DNA of 64,000 nucleotides from positions 1 to 64,000 of the forward strand of contig NZ_BAGL01000122.1 of NCBI RefSeq assembly GCF_000308875.1, read 5' to 3'. The notes under the pieces are model-generated. The model worked only from the letters and a program-made list of their open reading frames with translations, did not search any database and was not told the DNA's origin. Positions 8,074-16,065 of the stretch are shown here, piece by piece. Position 1 is the stretch's first letter; each line of letters begins with the position of its first letter. The translations under genes and the position numbers were made by a program. This DNA is from Nocardia transvalensis NBRC 15921 (GTDB lineage Bacteria > Actinomycetota > Actinomycetes > Mycobacteriales > Mycobacteriaceae).

Positions 8074-9555
8074 GTGCCCTCTCGTGACTCCGGCAGGTGG
8101 ACGATGACTGACGACCTCGCCGACAAGATCTCGGTAAATCGGAGCGCGGCACCCGGCCGCCCGGCGATCGAGCCGCGGCGTGTCCTGCTGATCACCTCGG
8201 TGGCCACCTTCGTGGCCTTCCTCGACATGTCCGTGGTGAACGTCGCGTTCTCCGACATCTTCGAAAGTTTCCCCGACACCGCGCTGCCGACCCTGTCGTG
8301 GGTGGTGTCCGGATACGCCGTGTTCTTCGCGGCCGTGCTGACCCCCGTGGGCCGCTACGCCGACGTGGTCGGCCGCAAGGCGGTGTTCCTGTGGTCGCTG
8401 CTCGGCTTCACCGTCGCCTCGGCCCTGTGCACCATCGCGCCGAGCGTCGAATTCCTCATCGCCGCACGGTGTTTGCAGGGCGTCGCGGCCGGCGGCATGA
8501 TCCCCGCCGCGCTCGGCTTGGTGCTCGGGTCGTACCCGCCGGAGCGCCGGGTCGCGGCGGTGGCGGCCTGGGCGGCGGCCTCCTCCGCGGCCGCCGCCTT
8601 CGGTCCCGCCCTCGGCGGGCTGCTGGTATGGGCCTGGGACTGGCGGGCGGTCTTCCTGATCAACGTGCCGGTCGGCATCCTGGCCTGCGCGGTGGGCTGG
8701 TCGTGGCTGCCCGAGATCAAGCCCGAGCAGCGGGTGCGGCCCGATCCCGTGGGCGCGGCGCTGGTCGCGCTCGGCGTCGGCCTGGTCGTCGTGGGGCTCA
8801 CCCAGGGCGGCGAATGGGGCTGGGGGAGTGCGGGATTCCTCGCCACCACCCTGGGCGGCGTGGCGCTGCTGGCGGCCGGGATAGGACGCTCCCTGCGGCA
8901 CCGCGCGCCGGTGTTCGAGGTGCAGCTCTGGGCGGACCGGAAGTTCGCCTCCGCCAGCGCGGTGTCCTTCCTGTTCGGCATCGCGATGTTCGCGTGGCTG
9001 CTGGCCTGCCCGCTGTGGACGATCGTTGTCTGGAAGTACTCCATCTGGGAAGCGGGCCTGGCGAATTCGCCGGGCGCGTTCACAGCGGCCATCGGGGCCG
9101 GCGTCGTCGGCAAGTCGAAGAATCCGGACATCCAGCGCATCGCGACGATCCTCGGTGCGGTGCTGTTCGGCATCTCCGCGGTGCTGTTCGCCGTGCTGCT
9201 GCACGAGGAGAGCCGGTTCCTGGCCGTGTGGCTGCCGGTGGGCCTGCTGTCCGGCCTGGCGATCGGCCTGCTGATGACCGCGGTGTCCTCGGCCGCGGCG
9301 ACCTCGCTCCCGCCGGAGAAGTTCGCCTCCGGCTACGGCATGAGCATGACCGCCCGGCAGATGGGCGGCGGGCTCGGCATCGCGGCGTTCGCGGCCATCA
9401 CCACCTCGGTCACGACCGGCTGGCTCGACGGGCTGCACGCGGTGTTCTGGTTCGCCGCCGCCGCGATGGTCCCGGTGGCCCTGGCCGCCCTCCCGATGAC
9501 CGGGTCGCCCGTCCCGGCGGCCACCGGCGCACCGGGCGTCCGCGACGACGTGTGA
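8074..9555 (+). CDS. DHA2-family MFS drug/metabolite exporter
   Basis: A 493-residue integral membrane proton antiporter of the EmrB/QacA (14-helix) type. TM1 carries ATFVAFLDMSVVNVAF, motif A is GRYADVVGRK, and the antiporter motif C region is AAFGPALGGLLVW. The substrate is unknown; from position it may export the product of the adjacent polyketide operon or respond to a ligand of the divergent TetR. GTG 8074 has GAGGA about 10 nt upstream; ATG 8104 (MTDDLADK) is an equally possible start but has only a weak site. The gene follows three CGAACG operator-like sites. Confidence 0.92.
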   Translation: MPSRDSGRWTMTDDLADKISVNRSAAPGRPAIEPRRVLLITSVATFVAFLDMSVVNVAFSDIFESFPDTALPTLSWVVSGYAVFFAAVLTPVGRYADVVGRKAVFLWSLLGFTVASALCTIAPSVEFLIAARCLQGVAAGGMIPAALGLVLGSYPPERRVAAVAAWAAASSAAAAFGPALGGLLVWAWDWRAVFLINVPVGILACAVGWSWLPEIKPEQRVRPDPVGAALVALGVGLVVVGLTQGGEWGWGSAGFLATTLGGVALLAAGIGRSLRHRAPVFEVQLWADRKFASASAVSFLFGIAMFAWLLACPLWTIVVWKYSIWEAGLANSPGAFTAAIGAGVVGKSKNPDIQRIATILGAVLFGISAVLFAVLLHEESRFLAVWLPVGLLSGLAIGLLMTAVSSAAATSLPPEKFASGYGMSMTARQMGGGLGIAAFAAITTSVTTGWLDGLHAVFWFAAAAMVPVALAALPMTGSPVPAATGAPGVRDDV

Positions 9556-9913
9556 TCGAACTCATAACCCGGAATTCGCCGGATCGACGGGGCCCGGCGG
9601 CGTCCGGAACGGCGGTGGGAAAGGCGGCCCGCACCGAAACTCCCGAATAGAAAAATTTCGCCTGAACCGGTTGGGCGTATCGGACGATCCGATACGTCCT
9701 ACCGGCGTGTTCGCGTCCGCCGTATTTCTCCGGCATGGGTGAAGAATTTCCGATGAACCGGTTTTTCGGGTGCACCGTGGGTAGCAGCATGGAAATCGAG
9801 GCAATGGGGGGCGAACATGGGATCTTCGGCTGAATCTACCGGTTGCTGCCCATGAATTCCGGGGCTTCGGCACGGCATTGGTGTGAACGCATTCGGGCAT
9901 TTCTGCGATTACC
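9556..9913. other. Noncoding region before the LAL-type regulator
   Basis: This 358-bp stretch has no convincing gene and is less GC-rich than its surroundings. It contains the perfect dyad at 9676-9696 and two copies of TGAACCGGTT (9663-9672 and 9754-9763). I could not place a confident promoter. Confidence 0.6.
9676..9696. promoter_or_regulatory. Perfect palindrome, candidate operator
   Basis: Arms CGTATCGGA and TCCGATACG around a CGA centre. It lies about 220 bp upstream of the LAL-type regulator and 120 bp after the exporter. Its symmetry fits a dimeric repressor site; as RNA it would be a 9-bp stem with a tight loop. Confidence 0.5.
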
Positions 9914-12133
9914 ATGACGAACGATGGACGCCGGGGTCCTCGTACCGCATCCGTTACCGGTCGCAGCCCGTCTGCGTCGGTCCGTTGGGTAAGGCTCTGC
10001 ACCTTGGTAGCTATCGAAAAAATTGCGGAATCGACGCGAGAACTCTCCGAGCCGGTCCTCCCCGCCGCTGGTCGGAGCTGGCCGGTGCCCGCGGCGCTGG
10101 CCTATTTGAGACAAGGCGGTACGGCCCGGATCCGGGTCGCGCGGTTGCTGGCCGTGCTGGATCAGCCCACGGCGCTGTGGATCCTGGCAAGCGTCCTGGA
10201 CGCCGATCGCGCCGCGGTGCGGTCCGTCGTGGGGGAACTGACCACGGTGAATCTGGTGGGCTACGCGCGGTTCCGGCGCCGCGACGTCCGCGAGGCGGTG
10301 CTGCGCGAGACCCCGGTCCCGGTGCGGCAGCGGCTGGAACGCCGGATCGCCGAGGTCCTCAACGACGGCGGCGCGCCGGCGGTGCGGGTGGCCGACCACC
10401 TGCTCGGCGCCGGCGACGTGCGGCTGCCGTGGGCGGTCACGGTGCTGCGCGCCGCGGCCGAGGACGCCGTCGCCGACGACGAGATCCCCAGGGCCATCGA
10501 CTATCTCGAGCTGGCCTGCCGGCTCTCGGGGGACGAGGCCGAGCGCGCGGTCATGCTCCTGACGCTGGCGATGATCCGCTGGCGGCTCAACCCGTCGACG
10601 TCCAACCGCAGCTTCGCCCGGCTGCTGGCGGCGCTGCGGGCCGGGGCGATGCCGGTGGCGTGCCTGCCGATGACGGCGCGATATCTGTTGTGGCACGGCC
10701 GAACCGGCGACGCCGCGGAGGCGCTGCGGCTGCTGGAGTCCGCGGCCGACGCGGGCGACCCGGCCGGGATCGCCGGCTGGTCGGCGCTGCGCGAATGGGT
10801 GGCGTGTCACTACCCGGGCCTGCGCGAGATCCCCGGGTCGGCCGTCGGCGAGCCGCCGACCGGCAGCGAGACCGACCGCGCCGCGGCGTTTCTGGGCAGC
10901 GGCTGGGCGGAATCGGATGCCGATGCCGCACACCTGCTCTCGGATGTGTTCGCGCACGGCGCCTGTGAGCACGCGGTGGCCCGGGCGCGGCGGCTGGTGC
11001 GCGCGCATCGCCTCGACGACACCACCTTCGGCGCGCTGCTCATGGTGCTCGACGGCATGGTGTACAGCGAGCACCTGGAATCCGCGGCGACCTGGTGCGA
11101 ATCGCTGATGCTGGAATCCGCGGCCCGGCGGGCCCCGGCGTGGCAGTCGATCTTCGCGATCTGGCGGGCCGCGATGTACGTGCGGGCCGGCGCGCTCGAC
11201 GCCGCCATCGGCCACGCGGGCGGGGCGCTGGGCCGGGTGCGCGGCGAAAGCCTGGGCACCTACGCGGGTTTGGCGGTGGCGAGCCTGGTGGAGGCGTCGA
11301 CCGCCGCCGGCCGCTACCGCGAGGCCGCGGCCTATCTCGAGACCGATCTGCCGGAGACGGTGCCGCTGTCCCGGATCGGCCTGCACTACCTGCACGCCCG
11401 CGGCCGCTACCTCCTCGCGATCGGCGAATACGAGGAGGCGCGGCGGGACTTCGCGGCGTGCGGCGACCGGATGCGGCGCTGGCACATGGATATTCCCGGC
11501 GTCGTGGCCTGGCGCAACGATCTGGCCGAGGCGTACCTCGCCGCCGGTGATCCGCGTTCCGCCCGCACCTGGGCGTCGGCGCACGTGCACCACATCCGCG
11601 GCGCCGCACGGCATCCCACCGGCGCCACCTCGCTGCGCGTGGTCGCGGCCACGAGCGCCCCGGCCCAGCGGATCGGGCTACTACGCAAGGCGGTCGACAT
11701 CGCCGGGACGGGACCCAACATGCTCGGCTTGGCTACGGCCCTGGCCGATCTCGCCGACGCCTACCATCTGGTCGGCGAGCGGGACCGGGCGCGCACGGCG
11801 TCGCGGCGGGCGCTGCGGCTGGCCGAGCAGTGCGGCGCGGAACCGCTGCGGGCGCGGCTGGCCGGGGGACGAGGGCCGGCGCTGCACTCGGTGAACGCGG
11901 CCGAGAATCCGCGCGGTGCGCTGGATACGCTGAGCCCGTCGGAGTTGAAGGTGGCGCGGCTGGCGGCGGCCGGGTGCCGCAATCGCGATATCGCGCGGGA
12001 TCTGCACATCACCACCAGCACGGTGGAACAGCATCTGACCCGCGTCTACCGCAAGCTCGGCATCGCGCGCCGCACCGATCTGACCGTGGTACTCGGCGGT
12101 GCGGCCGACTCCGCGCGCACCGAGGCGGTCTGA
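9914..12133 (+). CDS. LuxR/LAL-type regulator lacking the N-terminal ATPase domain
   Basis: A 739-residue protein built like the C-terminal two thirds of LAL (large ATP-binding LuxR) regulators. The N-terminal part (RIRVARLLAVLDQPTALWILASVLD, then VADHLLGAGD) matches the segment that normally follows the ATPase. A long helical TPR-like repeat region follows, ending in a LuxR helix-turn-helix at about 675-730 (LSPSELKVARLAAAGCRNRD and TTSTVEQHLTRVYRKLGI). I find no Walker A or B motif. LAL proteins often activate polyketide clusters, so control of the adjacent PKS operon is possible. The start is uncertain: ATG 9914 has no ribosome site, and later GTG/TTG starts near 10000 are possible. Confidence 0.85.
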   Translation: MTNDGRRGPRTASVTGRSPSASVRWVRLCTLVAIEKIAESTRELSEPVLPAAGRSWPVPAALAYLRQGGTARIRVARLLAVLDQPTALWILASVLDADRAAVRSVVGELTTVNLVGYARFRRRDVREAVLRETPVPVRQRLERRIAEVLNDGGAPAVRVADHLLGAGDVRLPWAVTVLRAAAEDAVADDEIPRAIDYLELACRLSGDEAERAVMLLTLAMIRWRLNPSTSNRSFARLLAALRAGAMPVACLPMTARYLLWHGRTGDAAEALRLLESAADAGDPAGIAGWSALREWVACHYPGLREIPGSAVGEPPTGSETDRAAAFLGSGWAESDADAAHLLSDVFAHGACEHAVARARRLVRAHRLDDTTFGALLMVLDGMVYSEHLESAATWCESLMLESAARRAPAWQSIFAIWRAAMYVRAGALDAAIGHAGGALGRVRGESLGTYAGLAVASLVEASTAAGRYREAAAYLETDLPETVPLSRIGLHYLHARGRYLLAIGEYEEARRDFAACGDRMRRWHMDIPGVVAWRNDLAEAYLAAGDPRSARTWASAHVHHIRGAARHPTGATSLRVVAATSAPAQRIGLLRKAVDIAGTGPNMLGLATALADLADAYHLVGERDRARTASRRALRLAEQCGAEPLRARLAGGRGPALHSVNAAENPRGALDTLSPSELKVARLAAAGCRNRDIARDLHITTSTVEQHLTRVYRKLGIARRTDLTVVLGGAADSARTEAV

Positions 12134-12140
12134 CGCGGTC

Positions 12141-12218
12141 TCACTGCTGCAGGATCTGCTCCATGAGCTTCTCGGCCTCCAGCAGCAGGAGGAACAACCC
12201 GTAGTAGATCGTGAGCAT
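12141..12218 (-). CDS. Candidate 25-residue hydrophobic peptide
   Basis: A short frame beginning MLTIYYGLFLLLLEAEKL and ending in MEQILQQ: a hydrophobic N-terminal half and a charged amphipathic tail, as in small membrane peptides. It lies 71 nt after the GGDEF-EAL stop, in the same direction. There is no ribosome site, so it may be chance. Confidence 0.25.
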   Translation of the reverse strand: MLTIYYGLFLLLLEAEKLMEQILQQ

Positions 12219-12289
12219 AGTGAATAAGTGTGCAACACTCCGCCGCGGCGGGCCCAGCTTCGCAGGTAGACCGGGCCCCCGCGGGACGC

Positions 12290-14425
12290 TCAGTCGCCGG
12301 CCGCGGGGGACCACCGGAACTCGGTGTCGGCGAGCAGTTTGGTGATCTGCTCGGCGGGCATCGGATGGTGGAAGAACCAGCCCTGAGCGGTGTCGCAGCC
12401 CAGGTCGAGCAGCCTTTCGGCCTGGTGCTGGGTCTCCACGCATTCGGCGGTGACGGCCAGCCCGAGTTCGTGACTGAGGTCGATCACGGTCTGTAGAACG
12501 AGCAGGTCGCTGCGCCGCGAGGTGCTCGGCGTGCGGATGCGATGGATGAACGGCCCGGCCAGCTTGACCACGTGCAGCGGCAGCTGCCCGAGATACGCGA
12601 GATTCGAGTAGCCGGTGCCGAAGTCGTCGATCGCGATGCGCACCCCGGACGCGGCCAGGGCGCGCAGCACCTGCAGCGGACGCCCGGTGGCGTGCATGAA
12701 CGCCCGCTCGGTCAGCTCCAGCTGCAACCGGTGGGGATCCATGCCGGTCTCGGCGACGATCCGCTGCACCCCGTCCAGCCAGGTCGGATCCGCCACCTCC
12801 GCGGCCGAGACGTTGACGCTCAGCACCGGTGTGCGCGCCGCCCCGTAGCGGTCGTGCCACTCCCGCGCGGCGCGGCACGCCTCGGCGAGCACCACGGCGC
12901 CCAGCGCGCCGATATGGCCGCTGTCCTCGGCCAGCTCCACGAACCGGGTCGGGGTGAGTACGCCGAGTTCGGGGTGACGCCACCGCACCAGCGCCTCCAC
13001 GGCCAGCGGCGTGCGGTCGGCGAGCGAGACGATCGGCTGGAATTCGAGGAAGAACTCCCCGCGGCCCAGCGCCCCGGGCATGGCCGCGGACAGTTCGGCG
13101 CGGGTGTGCTCGCGGCGGCGCCGGTCCGGATCGAAGACCGCGTAGCGCGCGCGGCCGTCGGCCTTGGCCCAGTACATGGTGGTATCGGCGGATTGCAGCA
13201 GCTCGTCGGCGCTCAGCTGCCCGGCGCGCTGCACCGTGACGCCGACGCTCGCGCTGATGCCGAGCCGATGGCCGTGGATGTAGAACGGCGCGGCGAACGC
13301 GGCCAGCACGGTGCGCGCCAGCCGGGCCAGCTCGCCGCTGCCGCCCGAACGCGGCACCAGCACCACGAACTCGTCGCCGCCCATGCGGGCCACCAGATAG
13401 TCCGGCTGGGTGATGCACGCGCTCAGCCGCGCGGCGGCCTGGGTCAGCAGTTCGTCGCCCGCCGCGTGCCCGAAGGTGTCGTTGACGCTCTTGAAGTGGT
13501 CGAGGTCGACATAGCAGAGCCCGACGTGCGCCGCCGGATCGGCGAAGGCGGCGGTCAGCGCGTCGAAGAAGCGCGTCCGGTTGGCCAGCCCGGTGAGCGG
13601 GTCGTGATGGGCGCGGAAGTGCAGCCGCTCGCGCAGCGCGCGCTGTTCGGAGATGTCCTCCACCAGCACCAGCGTGAACTGCGGCTGCCCGTGCTCGTCC
13701 CGGATCAGCGAGACGTTGATGTTGGTCCACACCGTGTGGCCGTCGCGGTGCAGGTAGGCCTTCTCCGTCTGCACGTTGTCGTGGTCGCCCCGCAGCACGC
13801 CCGCGTACAGCTCCCACATGGCCGGCGGGTCCTCGGGATGGGTGAGTTCCGCGACGTTGAGTTCCAGCATCTCCTCGGGCAGGTAGCCGAGCATGCCGGC
13901 GAACGCGGCGTTGACCTCGATGATCCGGCCGGTCATATCGGACAGTCCGGTGCCGATCCCCGCCTGGGAGAAGACTGCCCGCAACCGGGCCTCGCTGGCG
14001 CGCAACCGCTTCTCCGCCCGGCGGCGCGCGGTCATGGCGGCGGAGTGCACGCTCTCCTGCTCGCTCAGCAGCCACGCCCGGAACGCCCGCATGTAGCCGG
14101 AGGAGAAGGCGGCCAGCACCTCCGCGGCCCGGTCGGGCGTGACGGCGATCGCGGCGAAATAGGAGCTGATCGCGGCGACGCTGCGGCCGAGCACCTCGTC
14201 GCCGACGAAATGCGCGTCCGCCAGCCGCGCGCCCGCCTGCGCCGCGCGGGCGGTGCCCCCGGTGTGCGCGACGGCATCGAGCTCCGCGGCCAGCGCCGTC
14301 AGCAGTTCGCGCACCTCGGCGGCGCTCAGCGGCACGACATGATCTCGTGTCCCGCCGCCGAGTGCGGCCGCCCAGCGTTCGGCCAGATCGGCGTGCAGGA
14401 CGTCCCTGGACCCTTCCCACGCCAT
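12290..14425 (-). CDS. PAS-GGDEF-EAL cyclic di-GMP signalling protein
   Basis: A 711-residue protein likely to make or break cyclic di-GMP. An N-terminal helical sensor region (1-130) is followed by PAS (about 145-265), GGDEF (about 275-430) and EAL (about 440-695). The cyclase motif is intact (RMGGDEF, Asp351). In the EAL domain E477 (VEALVRW), VNVSA, LELTE, IDDFGTGYS, ECVET and QGWFFH are present, but the KID motif reads KLA (Lys621, Ala623), removing an Asp normally near the metal site. Phosphodiesterase activity may therefore be reduced. No transmembrane helix is evident, so it is probably cytoplasmic. ATG 14425 is chosen; ATG 14458 is an alternative. It is divergent from a methyltransferase gene. 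Confidence 0.93.
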   Translation of the reverse strand: MAWEGSRDVLHADLAERWAAALGGGTRDHVVPLSAAEVRELLTALAAELDAVAHTGGTARAAQAGARLADAHFVGDEVLGRSVAAISSYFAAIAVTPDRAAEVLAAFSSGYMRAFRAWLLSEQESVHSAAMTARRRAEKRLRASEARLRAVFSQAGIGTGLSDMTGRIIEVNAAFAGMLGYLPEEMLELNVAELTHPEDPPAMWELYAGVLRGDHDNVQTEKAYLHRDGHTVWTNINVSLIRDEHGQPQFTLVLVEDISEQRALRERLHFRAHHDPLTGLANRTRFFDALTAAFADPAAHVGLCYVDLDHFKSVNDTFGHAAGDELLTQAAARLSACITQPDYLVARMGGDEFVVLVPRSGGSGELARLARTVLAAFAAPFYIHGHRLGISASVGVTVQRAGQLSADELLQSADTTMYWAKADGRARYAVFDPDRRRREHTRAELSAAMPGALGRGEFFLEFQPIVSLADRTPLAVEALVRWRHPELGVLTPTRFVELAEDSGHIGALGAVVLAEACRAAREWHDRYGAARTPVLSVNVSAAEVADPTWLDGVQRIVAETGMDPHRLQLELTERAFMHATGRPLQVLRALAASGVRIAIDDFGTGYSNLAYLGQLPLHVVKLAGPFIHRIRTPSTSRRSDLLVLQTVIDLSHELGLAVTAECVETQHQAERLLDLGCDTAQGWFFHHPMPAEQITKLLADTEFRWSPAAGD

Positions 14426-14533
14426 AAAGATCGATCGTAGCCGGGGCCGTCGGAACATGTGAACCGCACGCATTTCTGTGGTTGCTCGAATACGATTGCG
14501 ATGCTTCGCCTTCCGGTAGCAGAGGGGATTTCG

Positions 14534-15340
14534 ATGAGCAGACCGACTTGGGCGCCCGAGGGGATCGATCTGGATCGGCCCAGCGCCTCGCGGGTCTACG
14601 ACTATTTCGTCGGCGGCATGCACAATTTCGAGATCGATCGCGTGCTGGCGCGTCAGATCGAGACGTTCACCCCGAATGTCGCCGAGGTCATGCGCGCCAA
14701 TCGCGATCTGCTGCGCCGGTGCGTGCGCGATCTGGTTGATGCCGGGATCACGCAGTTTCTCGACCTCGGATCGGGCATTCCGACCGTCGGCAACGTGCAC
14801 GAGGTGGCGCAGGCGCGCGAGCCGCGGGCGCGGGTGGTCTACGCCGATATCGATCCCGTCGCGGTGGCGCACAGCCGGGCGATCCTGGACGGCAACGCGG
14901 GCGCGACCGTCATCCAGGCCGATGTCGCCGAGCCGGCGGCGATCCTCGCCGATCCCGAGGTGACGCGGCTGCTGGACTTCGACGCGCCGATCGCGGTCCT
15001 GTTGCTGGGTGTGCTGCACTTCGTGCCCGATACGGCCGATCCGGCCGCGTGCGTGGCACGGCTGCGGGAGGCCGTGGCGCCCGGCAGCTACCTCGCGATC
15101 ACGCACGCCACGGCCGACGGCCAGCCCGCGGAGGTCCTCGAGGCGCAGAAGCTGTCCGGCCGCACCTCCACCGAGATCGTGCTGCGCTCCCGCGACGAGA
15201 TCACCACCTATTTCGGCGACTGGCCGCTGCTCGAGCCGGGCCTGGTCCACCTGCCCCTATGGCGCCCGGAGAACCCGGACGACGTGGGCGAACGCCCCGA
15301 ACTGTCCGGGGCGTACGGCGGTCTGGCCCGGAAGGAGTAG
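14534..15340 (+). CDS. SAM-dependent methyltransferase, DUF574/Methyltransf_19 family
   Basis: A 268-residue class I methyltransferase of the family abundant in streptomycetes and nocardiae. The start region RPSASRVYDYFVGG and the SAM loop FLDLGSGIPTVGNVHEVAQ are diagnostic; VVYADIDPVAVAHSRAIL binds the ribose, and VLLLGVLHFVPD follows. Its substrate is unknown. ATG 14534 is preceded by GAGGGG at good distance, so upstream in-frame starts are rejected. It is a single gene divergent from the GGDEF-EAL gene. Confidence 0.9.
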   Translation: MSRPTWAPEGIDLDRPSASRVYDYFVGGMHNFEIDRVLARQIETFTPNVAEVMRANRDLLRRCVRDLVDAGITQFLDLGSGIPTVGNVHEVAQAREPRARVVYADIDPVAVAHSRAILDGNAGATVIQADVAEPAAILADPEVTRLLDFDAPIAVLLLGVLHFVPDTADPAACVARLREAVAPGSYLAITHATADGQPAEVLEAQKLSGRTSTEIVLRSRDEITTYFGDWPLLEPGLVHLPLWRPENPDDVGERPELSGAYGGLARKE

Positions 15341-15377
15341 GGCGGCATCTCCCTCCCGTTGTCGTGACGGCCCGATG

Positions 15378-15401
15378 TTTCCGGCACGCTTTTGGCCGGA
15401 A
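15378..15401. repeat. Palindromic repeat copy 1 (TTCCGGC/GCCGGAA, loop ACGCTTTTG)
   Basis: Arms TTCCGGC at 15379-15385 and GCCGGAA at 15395-15401 around a 9-nt loop. It starts 38 bp after the methyltransferase stop. One of five family members in the window sharing the loop pattern RYGCTTTYG. Confidence 0.8.
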
Positions 15402-15446
15402 TCAGATGCCGAGGCCGCCCGGAACGTTTGCCGGGGAATTGTTTTC

Positions 15447-15486
15447 ACCGATCCATGATCGGTCGGTGCGGCGGCGACTGTAAGGT
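15447..15486 (+). promoter_or_regulatory. Promoter and dyad for the chagasin-like gene
   Basis: TAAGGT at 15481-15486 fits a -10 box. About 18 bp upstream is the perfect dyad ACCGATC-CAT-GATCGGT (15447-15463), which would cover the -35 region and so could be an operator. The leader to the start codon is about 25 nt. Confidence 0.45.
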
Positions 15487-15517
15487 GTGAGCGCCTCGAA
15501 CGTATGGAAGGACTGTG

Positions 15518-15949
15518 GTGCGTACACCTTTGCTGATGGTTGGGTTGGGACTGGCGCTGGCTGCCGGCGGCCCGAGTGTGGTTGCGGCGGCCGATCCGGC
15601 GCCCGGCGTGAATTTCGTTGTGCCGGTGGCCGAGCCGATGGTGGTGGGCACCGACGCGAACGGGCAGTCGATGACGCTGTCCGCCGGGCAGGAACTGGTG
15701 GTGGCGCTGCCGGACGACCCGTCGACCGGCTACAGCTGGCAGGTCGGCCAGGTCGACGCGGCCGTCCTGCACCAGGAGGGCGACCCGCAGTTCCGCGGCC
15801 AGCCGGGCCAGCTGCTCCCGGGCGGCCCGGGCACCTCGGTGTGGGCCTTCACCGCCGGTGACCCCGGCACGACCCACCTGTCCATGGTGTCGGTGAAGCC
15901 GGGCGCCGCCCCGGCCCAGGAGTTCACCCTGGATATCACGGTGCGCTGA
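15518..15949 (+). CDS. Secreted chagasin-like (I42) cysteine protease inhibitor
   Basis: A 143-residue protein with a Sec signal peptide (MRTPLLMVGLGLALAAGG, cleavage likely after VVAAA). The mature part has the I42 loop pattern: DPSTGYSW corresponds to the NPTTGY loop of chagasin, GGPGTSVWAF to the G-G loop, and EFTLDITVR is the closing strand. Family members occlude the active site of papain-like proteases; in actinomycetes their targets are mostly unknown. GTG 15518 is preferred because GGAAGG lies 7 nt upstream; GTG 15515 is also in frame. The gene ends at a strong hairpin shared with glpD. Confidence 0.8.
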   Translation: MRTPLLMVGLGLALAAGGPSVVAAADPAPGVNFVVPVAEPMVVGTDANGQSMTLSAGQELVVALPDDPSTGYSWQVGQVDAAVLHQEGDPQFRGQPGQLLPGGPGTSVWAFTAGDPGTTHLSMVSVKPGAAPAQEFTLDITVR

Positions 15950-15956
15950 GTGCGGC

Positions 15957-15997
15957 CCCTGGTGTTTCCGGCCAAAAGCACGCCGGAAACACCAGGG
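15957..15997. terminator. Strong hairpin, likely bidirectional terminator; palindromic repeat copy 2
   Basis: Sixteen-bp perfect arms CCCTGGTGTTTCCGGC and GCCGGAAACACCAGGG around the 9-nt loop CAAAAGCAC. The core is the repeat family in reverse orientation, with arms extended by GTGTTT and CCTG on the outside. It sits 8 bp after the chagasin-like stop and between convergent genes, so it can stop transcription from both sides. Confidence 0.7.
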
Positions 15998-16004
15998 AAG
16001 TATG

Positions 16005-16031
16005 GGCTGTGCCGGAAGTCTCGGCACAGCC
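16005..16031. terminator. Second hairpin between convergent genes
   Basis: Perfect 9-bp arms GGCTGTGCC and GGCACAGCC with a 9-nt loop. It lies between two palindromic repeat copies and is unrelated in sequence except for its CCGGAAG loop start. It probably adds to termination of glpD. Confidence 0.5.
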
Positions 16032-16039
16032 TTACTCAT

Positions 16040-16064
16040 TTCCCGGCATGCTTTTGGCCGGGAA
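16040..16064. repeat. Palindromic repeat copy 3 (TTCCCGGC/GCCGGGAA, loop ATGCTTTTG)
   Basis: Eight-bp arms at 16040-16047 and 16057-16064 around the conserved loop. It ends one base before the glpD stop codon, so it is in the 3' end of the glpFKD transcript. Compensatory C/G changes in both arms relative to copy 1 support selection for base pairing. Confidence 0.75.
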
Positions 16065-16065
16065 C

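Noticed and set aside
9836..11614. A 592-codon minus-strand frame opposite the LAL regulator
   Set aside because: Low-complexity His/Arg/Gly-rich translation; the plus strand has a clear LuxR domain. Similar shadows oppose most genes and were left out.
12290..15250. GGDEF-EAL protein extended to 986 residues from 15250
   Set aside because: The extension lies over the divergent methyltransferase and has no domain; ATG 14425 or 14458 fits better.
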